From contig JACPOK010000011.1 in the NCBI GenBank assembly GCA_016191525.1, positions 124,001 through 188,000 on the forward strand: 64,000 bases of DNA. The letters are read 5' to 3'. The notes under the pieces were generated by a model. It was given only the letters and a program-made list of their open reading frames with translations. It searched no databases and was not told the DNA's origin. The translations under genes and the position numbers were made by a program. Source of the stretch: Burkholderiales bacterium. GTDB taxonomy: Bacteria > Pseudomonadota > Gammaproteobacteria > Burkholderiales > Burkholderiaceae_C. Positions 9,131 to 17,873 of the stretch are shown one piece after another; within the stretch, counting starts at the first letter, position 1, and every line of letters begins with the position of its first letter.

Positions 9131-10303
9131 GTGACCCTTCGCTTTCCGCTCTACCTGCGCATCTGGCTGGCCGTGGTGGTGGCCGTGGCGCTGCTCACCG
9201 TGGCCTTCGGGTGGCTCTGGCGGCAGAATGCCGAGCAATCGCCCGCGCGCGAGGTGATCATCCGCAACGAAAAGGACGAGATCCTGGGCCAGACCAAGGC
9301 GCGCCCCGTGCGCGTGCCGGGCCAGGGGGTGGAGTTCGAGGTCGCGATGAAGGACGGCAGCACGCTCACCGTGCAGATCCCGCCGCGCCAGCGCGCTCCC
9401 GGCGAAGGCCCGCCCAACCGCCCCTGGGCCCGCGGCCCGGGCGGCCTGCTGTGGATGCTGGGCATCGTGGCGCTGGCGGTGGCCATCGGCATCTACCCCA
9501 TCATCCGGCGCCTGACAAAGCGGCTGGAGGATTTGCGGCTGGGTGTGGAGCGCTGGGGCCGCGGTGACCTCACCGCCCGCGTCATGGAGTCAGGTACCGA
9601 CGAGGTGGCGTTTCTCGGGCGGCGCTTCAACCACGCGGCCGAGCGCGTGGAGACCCTGGTGAAGTCGCACAGGTCGCTGCTGGCCAATGCCTCGCACGAA
9701 TTGCGCTCGCCGCTGGCGCGCATCCGCATGGGCCTGGAGCTGATGGGCACCAACCCCTCGCCTTCATTCAAGGACGAGATCTCGCGCAACATCGCCGAGC
9801 TGGACCAGCTGATCGACGAGATCCTGCTGTCCAGCCGGCTCGACGCGAAAGAGACCGACATGGGCACGGTGGAGACCGTGGACCTCACCGGGCTGGTGGC
9901 CGAGGAATGCGCGCGCGCCGGCGCCGAACTCGATGTGGTGAACGCAGGGCAGGGCGTGGTGGTGCACGGCGTGTCGCGCCTGTTGCGCCGCGCCATCCGC
10001 AACCTGCTGGAAAACGCGCGCCGCTACAGCGGCGGCACCGTTGAAGTCGAAGTGCGGCGCGAAGGCGGCCAGGCGATCGTGCGGGTGAACGACCACGGGC
10101 CTGGTGTGCCGCCCGCCGAGCGCGACCGCATCTTCGAGCCCTTTTACCGGCTGCCGGGTGCCAGCGAACGTGAGGGCGGCGTGGGGCTGGGCCTGGCGCT
10201 GGTGAAGTCCATCGCCACCCGGCACCACGCCACGGTGCGCTGCGAGGACCGGCCCGGAGGCGGCGCGAGCTTTGTGCTTAGCCTTCCCTGTGACGAAATG
10301 TAA
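9131..10303 (+). CDS. Sensor histidine kinase (HAMP-HisKA-HATPase)
   Basis: A 390-residue kinase starting with GTG. Membrane helices at about 9-29 and 105-125 enclose a short periplasmic loop of roughly 75 residues. HAMP follows at about 126-180, the HisKA box with His189 in ASHELRSPLARI, and the ATPase domain with N-box NLLENARRYSGG and G-boxes DHGPGVP and GVGLGLALVKS. Architecture and loop size resemble CpxA/RstB-like kinases. It phosphorylates the preceding response regulator. The signal is unknown. Confidence 0.92.
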   Translation: MTLRFPLYLRIWLAVVVAVALLTVAFGWLWRQNAEQSPAREVIIRNEKDEILGQTKARPVRVPGQGVEFEVAMKDGSTLTVQIPPRQRAPGEGPPNRPWARGPGGLLWMLGIVALAVAIGIYPIIRRLTKRLEDLRLGVERWGRGDLTARVMESGTDEVAFLGRRFNHAAERVETLVKSHRSLLANASHELRSPLARIRMGLELMGTNPSPSFKDEISRNIAELDQLIDEILLSSRLDAKETDMGTVETVDLTGLVAEECARAGAELDVVNAGQGVVVHGVSRLLRRAIRNLLENARRYSGGTVEVEVRREGGQAIVRVNDHGPGVPPAERDRIFEPFYRLPGASEREGGVGLGLALVKSIATRHHATVRCEDRPGGGASFVLSLPCDEM

Positions 10304-10518
10304 TTGCTTGTAAAAAAGTTCTTGAACACTCGCCAGCGGTGCGAAAAATCACCAATATCGACGGCGTAGCAAAACCGGTTCAGGGCCCGTCTCCTCCGAT
10401 TGGAGGATGCAGCAACAAGCGGCAACCCCTACATTCAATTCATTGCTGTCACGCATGGGCCCCACGGAGAGGCCGCCGGTTTTCAAGTCTCCCAACGACG
10501 TCCTTCCAAGGACTTTAT

Positions 10519-10546
10519 ACAGCCACCGCAAGGTGGCTGTTTTTTT
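10519..10546 (+). terminator. Intrinsic terminator in a 260-bp non-coding gap
   Basis: ACAGCCACC, loop GCAA, GGTGGCTGT followed by seven Ts: a textbook rho-independent terminator on the + strand. It lies 216 bp after the kinase stop codon. The gap 10304-10518 holds no convincing ORF, so the hairpin ends either a long 3' UTR or an independent short transcript. Confidence 0.85.
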
Positions 10547-10563
10547 GGCGCGGCGGTTTGCGC

Positions 10564-11181
10564 CTAGAGCGGGAACGCCTGCAGCGGCGCGCCCAGCGCC
10601 GAGGCTTGCGCCGGCGTGTGGGCCACGTTCATCAGCCATGAAACCATGACGAAGTAGCCGGCCAGGGCGGCCAGCTCCACCACGCCCTGCTCGCCAAGGA
10701 GGGCCTGCGCCGCCTGGTAGGACGGCTCGCTCACGCCGTGGCTGCGCAAAAGCTCCAGCGTGAAATCAAGCGCCGCTTCCTCGTCGGCGGCAAGCCCCTT
10801 CGGCCGCGCGCCGACGCGCAGCGCTTCGATGGCGGCTTCCGCCACGCCGGCCTTCACGGCCAGCGGCGCATGCATCAGCCACTCGAACTGGTTGGTCACG
10901 TGGCGCGCGGCGGCGCAGGTGCACAGCTCGCGCACGCGCGCATCCAGCACGCTCTCGAAGCGCAGGTACTCGCCCACGCGCGCCATGCGGTCCAGCAGCT
11001 GCGGGCTGCGCATGAGCGGCAGGAAGGGACCGTACACGCCCTTGCGCGGGCCGTTGATCAACGCCTGCGCCGCGGCGTCCTGCTCGGGCGTCATGCTGCC
11101 GGCGGCGGGCATGGGCAGGCGTTCGCGCCAGGGATCGGTGAAGCCCTGGCGGGCACCTTGGGAAGAATCAATGGGCGGCAT
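10564..11181 (-). CDS. Carboxymuconolactone decarboxylase/AhpD-like protein
   Basis: A 205-residue helical protein of the CMD/AhpD superfamily. The region RVRELCTCAAARHVTNQFEWLMH (partly quoted) is where the family places its Cys/His/Glu active residues, with E and H positions conserved in EWLMHAPLA. Such proteins act as decarboxylases, peroxidase reductants or hydratases; the role here is unknown. ATG at 11181 has AAGGAG eight bases upstream. It overlaps the end of the upstream MFS gene by 14 bp, so the two are translationally coupled. Confidence 0.8.
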   Translation of the reverse strand: MPPIDSSQGARQGFTDPWRERLPMPAAGSMTPEQDAAAQALINGPRKGVYGPFLPLMRSPQLLDRMARVGEYLRFESVLDARVRELCTCAAARHVTNQFEWLMHAPLAVKAGVAEAAIEALRVGARPKGLAADEEAALDFTLELLRSHGVSEPSYQAAQALLGEQGVVELAALAGYFVMVSWLMNVAHTPAQASALGAPLQAFPL

Positions 11182-12382
11182 CGGGAAGCTCCTTGGGATC
11201 AACAGGGGAAAGTGAAAAGCGCCACAGCCACAGCGCGCTCGCGAACAGGCCCGCCGCGCCGGCCTGCAGCGCCAGGCCCAGGCCCAGCGCCGCGGTGGCC
11301 GGCATCTGCACCAGCAGCGCCGACAGCACCGGCCCGGCGATCTGGCCGGTCGCGAAGGCCGCCGTCATGCGGCCTACGAGCGGGGTGGCATCGCCAACGG
11401 CGCGGGCGCGGATTTCCTGCACACCCGCCATTGTGATCACCATGAAGGTGCCGCCCACCAGCAGTGCCGACAGCGCGATGGTCCAGCCCGCTACCCACAG
11501 GCTGGGCAGCAACACGCCCTCGCCCATCAGCGCGCTGCTCGCCGCCCAGACCTGCAGGCGCGAGGCGCGGCGCATCCACCACGCCGCCAGCACGGTGGAC
11601 GCCGCCGCCATGAGGCCGAACACCGGCCACGCCAAGCCGAACAAGCGCGGGTCGTCGACCACGGCACGCGCCAGCACCGGCAGGAAGGTGGCGGGCAGGA
11701 TGTAGCCGAAGCCCAGCAGGCCGTAGCAGATGACAAGGCCACGCGTGCCCACAGGCATGGCCGCGCGCGCGCGGGCGCCCGCAGCGGCCGGTGCCGGCTG
11801 CGAGCCGAGAGCCCGCAACACCAGCGCCACCGGCACGCACAGCAGCAGCGCGAGCGCGCCCAGCTGCAGCCAGAGCGAAGGCGCGCTGGCGCCAGCCGCC
11901 GCGCCGAACAGGCAGTACAGCCCCGCCAGCGCGATGCCGCCGCCCACGCCCGAATACACGGCGCCGCCCCAGGCGGGACGGCCGGCGCGCGCCAGCGCGC
12001 CCAGGCACCAGACACTGGTCGCGACGAACGTCCAGGCGCTGCAAACGCCGGCGGCAAAGCGCAGCGCGATCCACAGCGCGGCCGGGCCGGGCAGTGCCAT
12101 CGCGGCGGTGAGGACCGCAGTGAGCACCAGCGCCGCGACGGCCAGCTTGCCGGGCGCCAGCGGCACGCGCGAAGCCGACAGTGCGCCCGCAAGATAGCCG
12201 GCGTAATTGGCCGCGGCCAGCCAGCCGCCCCAGGCCACGTCGAGTTCTCCACCGCGGATCATCAGCGGCAGCATGGGCGTGAACGCGAAACGGCCTATGC
12301 CCATCGCGGCCGCCAGCGACAGCGCGCCGGCAAGCCCCACCAGGACCGGGCCGGGTGCTGCGTGGGTGGGTGTGGTTGCCAT
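11168..12382 (-). CDS. YbfB/YjiJ-family MFS transporter
   Basis: A 404-residue transporter with about 12 membrane helices. The first helix (SLAAAMGIGRFAFTPMLPLM) carries the GxGRFAFTPMLP pattern typical of the YbfB/YjiJ family. Transcribed away from the LysR gene and overlapping the carboxymuconolactone decarboxylase-like gene, which suggests a small LysR-controlled operon for uptake and processing of an organic compound. The substrate is unknown. Confidence 0.85.
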   Translation of the reverse strand: MATTPTHAAPGPVLVGLAGALSLAAAMGIGRFAFTPMLPLMIRGGELDVAWGGWLAAANYAGYLAGALSASRVPLAPGKLAVAALVLTAVLTAAMALPGPAALWIALRFAAGVCSAWTFVATSVWCLGALARAGRPAWGGAVYSGVGGGIALAGLYCLFGAAAGASAPSLWLQLGALALLLCVPVALVLRALGSQPAPAAAGARARAAMPVGTRGLVICYGLLGFGYILPATFLPVLARAVVDDPRLFGLAWPVFGLMAAASTVLAAWWMRRASRLQVWAASSALMGEGVLLPSLWVAGWTIALSALLVGGTFMVITMAGVQEIRARAVGDATPLVGRMTAAFATGQIAGPVLSALLVQMPATAALGLGLALQAGAAGLFASALWLWRFSLSPVDPKELPDAAH

Positions 12383-12402
12383 GGAGGCCGATTAAATCCA
12401 GA

Positions 12403-12449
12403 ATCACTCTTGCCAACAAATGAATTATTCTGAAAGATCATTCTTGCCA
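12403..12449. promoter_or_regulatory. Candidate LysR operator in the divergent promoter
   Basis: The 66-bp divergent spacer is much more AT-rich than its flanks. It has a 13-bp direct repeat, ATCACTCTTGCCA (12403-12415) and ATCATTCTTGCCA (12437-12449), 34 bp apart (12 of 13 identical). Between them GAATTAT...ATCATTC (12422-12443) forms an imperfect palindrome of the kind bound by LysR-type regulators. The downstream repeat ends on the first base of the regulator's start codon. Confidence 0.45.
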
Positions 12450-13309
12450 TGAGAACCATTGACCTGGAGTCGCTGGAGATCTTCCGCGCGGTGGTGATCG
12501 AAGGCGGCATCATCAAGGCGGCCAACAAGCTCAACCGCGTGCAGTCCAATGTGACCACCCGCATCAAGCAGCTGGAAGAGCGCCTGGGGCTGGCGCTGTT
12601 TCGGCGGCAGGGCCGCGCGCTGGTGCTCTCACCCGAGGGCACCCTGCTGCTGTCGTATGCCGAGCGGCTGTTCCGTCTGGCCGATGAAGCAGAGAACGAA
12701 TTGCGCACCGGCAAACCGATGGGCGTGTTCCGCGTCGGCTCGCTGGAGAGCACCGCGGGCAGCCGGCTGGCCCCCATCCTCTCGCGCTTCCACAAGCTCT
12801 ACCCCGGCGTGGTGGTGGAGCTGGTCACCGGTACCTCCGGCGCGCTGGTGCAGCGGGTGACCAATTTCGAGATCGAGGCGGCATTCGTCTCCGAGCCGTT
12901 CAGCGCGCCCAGGCTGGAAAAGCTGAAGGTGTTCGAGGAAGAGCTGGTGCTGATCACGCCGCGCGAGATACCCGCCGTTACCCGCGCTGGCGACCTGGGC
13001 GGGCTGACGCTGATCGCCTTTGCCAACGGCTGCTCCTACCGCAAGCGGCTGGAAGAGTGGCTGGGCTCGGCCGGCGTGATGCCGGCGCGCACCCTCGAGT
13101 TCGGCTCCTACCAGGCCATGATCGCCTGCGTGGCCGCCGGCACCGGCTTTGCCATGGTGCCGCGCTCGCTGCTGCTCTCGCTGCGCGCCGCGCACGAAGT
13201 CAAGCAGCACGAACTGCCGCTGAAAGTGCGCCGCAACCACACGCACCTTGTCTGGAACGGCACGCCGTCCACCGCGCTGCTGCGGCTCACGAGCCTCGTC
13301 TCAGGTTAG
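12449..13309 (+). CDS. LysR-family transcriptional regulator
   Basis: A 286-residue regulator. The N-terminal winged helix-turn-helix covers about residues 3-62 (AANKLNRVQSNVTTRIKQLE is the recognition region), followed by a periplasmic-binding-like effector domain. Divergent from the YbfB-type transporter/CMD pair, which it most likely controls together with itself through the shared 66-bp spacer. The stop region overlaps the end of waaF by 9 bp, tail to tail. Confidence 0.92.
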   Translation: MRTIDLESLEIFRAVVIEGGIIKAANKLNRVQSNVTTRIKQLEERLGLALFRRQGRALVLSPEGTLLLSYAERLFRLADEAENELRTGKPMGVFRVGSLESTAGSRLAPILSRFHKLYPGVVVELVTGTSGALVQRVTNFEIEAAFVSEPFSAPRLEKLKVFEEELVLITPREIPAVTRAGDLGGLTLIAFANGCSYRKRLEEWLGSAGVMPARTLEFGSYQAMIACVAAGTGFAMVPRSLLLSLRAAHEVKQHELPLKVRRNHTHLVWNGTPSTALLRLTSLVSG

Positions 13310-14305
13310 CGCAGCCAGCACACGCGCTGGCGTGATGTCCACCAGACAGCGCGTGTGCCCCAACGGGCACTCGCGCTCGAAGCAGGGCGCGCAGTCCAGC
13401 GGCGGTTGGTAGGCCGCATCCTCTTTCAGCCACAGCACGCTGGCGGCATCGTTGAGTGGCGGCGTGTGCAGCGGGCTGGACGACCCGTAGACCGCCACCT
13501 GGCGCACGCCGAAGGCCGCGGCCACGTGCATCAGGCCCGAGTCGTTGCTGATGACCGCCTTGGCTGCCGCGATGGCACAAAACGCCTGCAGCAGCGAAGT
13601 CTTGCCCGCCAGGTTCAGGCATTTACCGTGCGCGGCGGCGGCGGCGATTTCCTCGCACAGCGGCGCCTCCTTGGCGGAACCCAGCAGCACAACCGGGAGG
13701 CTGAGCGACTGGGCCAGTTCCGCGAAGTGGATCGCCGGCCAGCGCTTGGCCGGGCCGTATTCGGCACCGGGCGCGAAGACGTAGTAGCCGCCGCGCTGCA
13801 GGCCCATCTCGGCCAGCGCGGCATCCACCATCTCGGGCTCAAGGTGCAACCGGGGCCGGTCCTGCTCCAGGCCTTCCCGGTCGCCGGACAGTGCCGAATA
13901 GAAGGCCACCATCGGCGGCTTGTTCTTCGGGTTCTTCAGCCGGTGCGTGAGCAGGCCCACGCGCGCTTCGCCGAGGTAGCCCACGCGCCGGGGGATGCTG
14001 GCCAGGAACGGCAGCAGCGCGCTCTTGAGGGAATTGGGCAGCACATAGGCCGCGTCGAACTGGCCCTGCACCTGCCGCGCCAGGGTGCGCCGCGCCTTGA
14101 ACTGCAGCCCGCCATGCTGGAAAGGGAATTCAATGACCTCGCTGACCTGCGGCATGGCCCGGTAGGCCGGCGCCACCCAGGGCAGCGCGCCCACGGTGAG
14201 CCGCTCGCCGCGCGCATGCAGCCGCCGCAGCAGCGGCTCGGTCATGACAGCGTCCCCGATCCACTGGGGAGCGACGATCAGTGACCGGGTTTCAGTGCCC
14301 TGCAC
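13301..14305 (-). CDS. waaF: Lipopolysaccharide heptosyltransferase II
   Basis: A 334-residue GT9 glycosyltransferase that adds the second heptose to the LPS inner core. The start pattern SLIVAPQWIGDAVM and the C-terminal nucleotide-sugar site (NDSGLMHVAAAFG, VYGSSSPLHTPP) are diagnostic of WaaF. I chose the GTG at 14305, which overlaps the last codons of the zinc-finger gene; longer in-frame starts would add residues unlike the family. Burkholderiales commonly have this zinc-finger/waaF/ilvE order. Confidence 0.9.
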   Translation of the reverse strand: MQGTETRSLIVAPQWIGDAVMTEPLLRRLHARGERLTVGALPWVAPAYRAMPQVSEVIEFPFQHGGLQFKARRTLARQVQGQFDAAYVLPNSLKSALLPFLASIPRRVGYLGEARVGLLTHRLKNPKNKPPMVAFYSALSGDREGLEQDRPRLHLEPEMVDAALAEMGLQRGGYYVFAPGAEYGPAKRWPAIHFAELAQSLSLPVVLLGSAKEAPLCEEIAAAAAHGKCLNLAGKTSLLQAFCAIAAAKAVISNDSGLMHVAAAFGVRQVAVYGSSSPLHTPPLNDAASVLWLKEDAAYQPPLDCAPCFERECPLGHTRCLVDITPARVLAALT

Positions 14306-14510
14306 CGAAGTGCTCGCCCTCTTTGAGCTTGTACACGGTGCCGCAGTACGGGCACTTGGCTTCGCCACGGCCCGCCACGTCCAGGTAGACGCGGGGGTGG
14401 CCGCTCCACAGCTTCATATCAGCCTTGGCGCTGGGGCAGTAGACGCCGCCCTGCGCGTTCAGGTCCTTGGCGAGCAGTTCGATTGCGCCCTTGGTGCCGG
14501 TGGTGCTCAT
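14292..14510 (-). CDS. Zinc-finger domain protein (zf-CHCC type)
   Basis: A 72-residue protein with the conserved CHCC zinc site: His38 in SGHPRVYLDV and the CPYCG pair near residues 53-56, after an upstream Cys (VYCPS). It resembles the small Zn-finger subunit family related to NDUFS6 of complex I. Its position between ilvE and waaF is typical of Burkholderiales, and it overlaps the waaF start. The role in bacteria is unclear. Confidence 0.85.
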   Translation of the reverse strand: MSTTGTKGAIELLAKDLNAQGGVYCPSAKADMKLWSGHPRVYLDVAGRGEAKCPYCGTVYKLKEGEHFGAGH

Positions 14511-14515
14511 GATGA

Positions 14516-15451
14516 TCAGACCTTGGTGAGCCAGTGGGCGTATTTGGGATTGCGGCCGTTGACGATGTCGAAGAAGGCGCTTTGCACTTTCTCGGTGACG
14601 GGCCCGCGCGAGCCGATGCCGATCTCGATGCGGTCCAGCTCGCGGATGGGCGTCACTTCGGCGGCGGTGCCGGTGAAGAAGGCCTCGTCGGCGATGTAGA
14701 CCTCGTCGCGGGTGATGCGTTTCTGCACGATCTCGATGCCGAGGTCCTTGCAGATGTGGAACACCGTGTTGCGCGTGATGCCGTTGAGCGCGCCGGCCGA
14801 GAGGTCGGGCGTGTAGATCACGCCGCCCTTGACCACGAAGATGTTCTCGCCGGCGCCCTCGGAGACGAAGCCCGAGCTGTCCAGCAGCAGCGCCTCGTCG
14901 TAGCCGTCGTCCAGCGCTTCCATGTTGGCCAGGATGGAGTTGGTGTAGTTGGACACCGCCTTGGCCTGCGTCATGGTGATGTTGACGTGGTGGCGCGTGT
15001 AGCTGGAGGTCTTGACGCGGATGCCGCGCCGCATGCCCTCCTCGCCCAGGTAGGCGCCCCAGGCCCAGGCCGCCACCATCAGGTGGATCTGGTTGCCGCG
15101 CGGGCTGACGCCCAGCTTCTGCGAGCCGATCCAGGTCAGCGGGCGCAGGTAGCAGCTCTCCAGCTGGTTGGCCTTGACGACCGCGCGTTGGGCCTCGTTG
15201 ACCTCTTCCTTGGTGAAGGGCAGGGTCATGCGCAGGATCTTGGCGCTGTTGAACAGCCGCTCGGTGTGCTCCTGCAGGCGGAAGATCGCGGTGCCGTTGA
15301 CGGTGTTGTAGGCGCGCACGCCTTCGAACGCGCCGCAGCCGTAGTGCAGGGTATGGGTCAGCACGTGGATCTTGGCATCGCGCCAGTCCACCATTTCGCC
15401 ATCCATCCAGATCTTGCCGTCGCGGTCGGCCATGCTCGGTACAGCGCTCAT
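14516..15451 (-). CDS. ilvE: Branched-chain amino acid aminotransferase
   Basis: A 311-residue class IV PLP aminotransferase that interconverts Val/Leu/Ile and their 2-oxo acids. The PLP lysine is Lys164 in TQAKAVSNYTNS, and GYDEALLLDSSGFVSEGAGEN (partly) is the phosphate-binding signature. ATG at 15451 is preceded by AAGGAA. It lies 5 bp upstream of the zinc-finger gene, so ilvE, the zinc-finger gene and waaF form an operon. Confidence 0.95.
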   Translation of the reverse strand: MSAVPSMADRDGKIWMDGEMVDWRDAKIHVLTHTLHYGCGAFEGVRAYNTVNGTAIFRLQEHTERLFNSAKILRMTLPFTKEEVNEAQRAVVKANQLESCYLRPLTWIGSQKLGVSPRGNQIHLMVAAWAWGAYLGEEGMRRGIRVKTSSYTRHHVNITMTQAKAVSNYTNSILANMEALDDGYDEALLLDSSGFVSEGAGENIFVVKGGVIYTPDLSAGALNGITRNTVFHICKDLGIEIVQKRITRDEVYIADEAFFTGTAAEVTPIRELDRIEIGIGSRGPVTEKVQSAFFDIVNGRNPKYAHWLTKV

Positions 15452-15495
15452 ACTTTTTCCTTGGGAATTCGAAGGGTTCGCTCGAACCCGCGATT

Positions 15496-15918
15496 TTAAG
15501 GCGCGGGCGGTTCCGCGTCCCCGGCGGGCTCGGCCGGGCGCTCCAGCTTCCAGCGGGCCAGCTTGCCGCCGGCGAATTCGCAGGTCACGTGGGACTGGCT
15601 GCCATCGGTCCAGCGGAAGATTTCTGGCTGCGCGTCCTTGGGCGATTGCAGCTGGCCCAGCGAGCGGGTCATGGCGATCACGTGCAGCAGGGTGGCTCCC
15701 GGGCGCAGCTTGGCGTTGAGCATGACGGCGCTGTCCACATAGCCCACCGGGCGGTTGGCCGCGCGCTTGAGCACCTGCATCATTCGGCTGAAGTGCAGCA
15801 GCAGCCACATCACGGCGGCGCCCGCCACCAGGGCCACGCCGCCCCAGCCGGACAGCTGCCAGCCGACCGCGACCGCGACGACGCCGGCCACCGGGACAAT
15901 GATTTTCTGGAAGTTCAT
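15496..15918 (-). CDS. Hypothetical protein with two N-terminal membrane helices
   Basis: A 140-residue protein with hydrophobic helices at about 6-22 and 26-42, then a soluble domain (YVDSAVMLNAKLRPG, LGQLQSPKDAQPEIFRW). A similar small protein often lies near radA/ilvE in Comamonadaceae. I recognise no catalytic motif. The Trp/Cys-containing C-terminus ends in a Pro/Ala-rich tail. Lies between radA and ilvE on the same strand. Confidence 0.7.
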   Translation of the reverse strand: MNFQKIIVPVAGVVAVAVGWQLSGWGGVALVAGAAVMWLLLHFSRMMQVLKRAANRPVGYVDSAVMLNAKLRPGATLLHVIAMTRSLGQLQSPKDAQPEIFRWTDGSQSHVTCEFAGGKLARWKLERPAEPAGDAEPPAP

Positions 15919-15975
15919 GGCGCTATTTTCACGGCAAGGCGGGCCCGGGAAACTGCGGCGAGTGCGTAGGCGCCT

Positions 15976-17352
15976 TCAGGCCAGCCCGCGCACCACCTCC
16001 AGCGCCTCTTCGATCCGCTCCACCGCGTGGATGGCCAAACCCTCGATCTCACGCCCGCCCTTGCGCGGCGCATTGGCCTTGGGGACGATGGCGACCGAAA
16101 AGCCCAGCTTGGCCGCTTCGCGCAGCCGCTCCTGCCCGCGCGGCGCAGGCCGGACCTCGCCGGCCAGGCCCACCTCGCCAAAAGCGACGAAGCCCTTGGG
16201 CAGGGGCTTGCCACGCAGCGACGAGGTGATGGCCAGCATCACCGCCAGGTCGGCCGCGGGTTCGCTGATGCGCACCCCGCCCACGGCGTTGACGAAAACA
16301 TCCTGGTCCATGCAGGCCACGCCCGCGTGCCGGTGCAGCACCGCCAGCAGCATGGCCAGCCGGTCCCGGTCCAGCCCCACCGACAGCCGGCGCGGGCTGG
16401 GGCCGCCGGAATCCACCAGCGCCTGGATTTCCACCAGCATGGGCCGTGTGCCCTCCAGCGTCACCAGCACGCAGCTGCCGGGCACCGGCTCGCTGTGCTG
16501 CGACAGGAAGATGGCGCTGGGGTTGGCCACGCCCTTCAGGCCCTTCTCGGTCATGGCGAACACGCCGATCTCGTTCACCGCGCCAAAGCGGTTCTTGATG
16601 GCGCGCACCAGCCGGAAGCTGGAATGCGTGTCGCCTTCGAAATACAGCACGGTATCCACCATGTGCTCCAGCACGCGCGGCCCGGCCAGCGCGCCTTCCT
16701 TGGTGACGTGGCCCACCAGCACGATGCAGGTGCCGCTGGCCTTGGCGGCGCGCGTCAGGTGGGCCGCGCATTCGCGCACCTGCGCCACGGAGCCGGGTGC
16801 GGAGGTGAGCTGCTCGGAATAAACGGTCTGGATGGAATCGATCACCGCCACCGCCGGCTGGGTGGAGGCCAGCGTCGCCAGGATTTTTTCCAGCTGGATC
16901 TCGGCCAGCACCTTGACTTGCGAGTTGTCCAGCCCGAGCCGGCGCGAGCGCAGCGCCACCTGCGCGCCCGATTCCTCGCCGGTGACGTAGAGCGTGGAGA
17001 TTTCGGCCCGCTGCAGCCCGTCCAGCGCCTGCAGCAGCAGCGTCGATTTGCCGATGCCGGGGTCGCCGCCGATCAGCACCACGCCGCCTTCGACGATGCC
17101 GCCGCCCAGCACCCGGTCCAGCTCGTCAATGCCGGTGGGCGTGCGGTCCACTTCGCTGGCTTCGATGTCGGCCAGCGCCGCCACGGGCGAGGTTTTGGCC
17201 AGCGAGGCAAAGCGGTTCTTCGCCGGGCCCGCGGTTTCGGCCACGGTCTCGATCAGCGTGTTCCAGGCCTCGCAATGCGGGCACTTGCCCAGCCAGCGGG
17301 GGCTGGTGCCGCCGCATTCGGTGCAGACGTAACTGGTTTTTTCCTTGGCCAT
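15976..17352 (-). CDS. radA: DNA repair protein RadA
   Basis: A 458-residue RecA-like branch-migration helicase involved in recombination. N-terminal zinc finger (Cys10, Cys13, Cys24, Cys27), Walker A GGDPGIGKST at 95-104, the RadA-specific KNRFG motif, and a C-terminal Lon-protease-like domain (no catalytic dyad expected). The first codon is ATG at 17352 (MAKEKTSYVC). Divergent from hpaR. Confidence 0.96.
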   Translation of the reverse strand: MAKEKTSYVCTECGGTSPRWLGKCPHCEAWNTLIETVAETAGPAKNRFASLAKTSPVAALADIEASEVDRTPTGIDELDRVLGGGIVEGGVVLIGGDPGIGKSTLLLQALDGLQRAEISTLYVTGEESGAQVALRSRRLGLDNSQVKVLAEIQLEKILATLASTQPAVAVIDSIQTVYSEQLTSAPGSVAQVRECAAHLTRAAKASGTCIVLVGHVTKEGALAGPRVLEHMVDTVLYFEGDTHSSFRLVRAIKNRFGAVNEIGVFAMTEKGLKGVANPSAIFLSQHSEPVPGSCVLVTLEGTRPMLVEIQALVDSGGPSPRRLSVGLDRDRLAMLLAVLHRHAGVACMDQDVFVNAVGGVRISEPAADLAVMLAITSSLRGKPLPKGFVAFGEVGLAGEVRPAPRGQERLREAAKLGFSVAIVPKANAPRKGGREIEGLAIHAVERIEEALEVVRGLA

Positions 17353-17417
17353 GGGGATTGCGACTATAGCCGTCCAAGGGTTATTCCCATGCCGCCAATT
17401 TGGCGTCCGCTGCCAAA

Positions 17418-17440
17418 TCATTTAATATATTAATTAATTC
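17418..17440. promoter_or_regulatory. AT-rich palindromic stretch upstream of hpaR
   Basis: A short run of A/T (ATCATTTAATATATTAATTA and onward), exceptional in this GC-rich region, containing the overlapping palindromes TTAATATATTAA and TTAATTAA directly before the hpaR start. MarR-family repressors such as HpaR usually bind such symmetric AT-rich sites; autoregulation here is an inference. Confidence 0.45.
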
Positions 17441-17441
17441 C

Positions 17442-17873
17442 ATGAACACCGCTTTCGTCCACCGCAACCTTCCGCGCCTGCTGCTGCAGGCACGCGAATC
17501 CGTCATGGCCCACACCCGGCCCAGCCTGCGCGAGCACAGCCTGTCGGATCAGCAGTGGCGGGTACTGCGGGTGCTGGGCGAACACGGCACGGTGGAAACC
17601 GGCCGGGTGGCGCGCGAGGCCTTCATCCTCGGCCCCAGCCTGACCGGCGTGCTCTCGCGCATGGAGCGCGACGGCCTTGTGCGGCGCGAGCGCGACGGCG
17701 AAGACCAGCGCCGCACCGTGGTCGAGGCCACGGCCCGCGGCCTGAAGCTGGTGGAAAAGCTCTCGCGTTCCATCGAGGCGCATTACGAGTGGATGGAAAA
17801 GTCGCTCGGCAAGCAGAAGCTGGCGCAGCTGTACGAGCTGCTGGACGAAGTGATCGAACTGGAGCAGCCATGA
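17442..17873 (+). CDS. hpaR: Homoprotocatechuate operon MarR-type repressor HpaR
   Basis: A 143-residue MarR-family winged-helix regulator; the wing/recognition region is GVLSRMERDGLVRRERDGEDQR (partly quoted, about residues 66-87). The N-terminus NTAFVHRNLPRLLLQARE matches HpaR, and the gene opens the hpa cluster. It probably represses the operon until 4-hydroxyphenylacetate or homoprotocatechuate is present. Its TGA overlaps the hpaG1 ATG (ATGA). Confidence 0.9.
   Translation: MNTAFVHRNLPRLLLQARESVMAHTRPSLREHSLSDQQWRVLRVLGEHGTVETGRVAREAFILGPSLTGVLSRMERDGLVRRERDGEDQRRTVVEATARGLKLVEKLSRSIEAHYEWMEKSLGKQKLAQLYELLDEVIELEQP

Noticed and set aside
14516..15808. 430-aa extended ilvE
   Set aside because: The extra N-terminus is antisense-like Arg/Pro-rich sequence overlapping the upstream gene; MSAVPSMADRDG at 15451 is the family start with AAGGAA before it.
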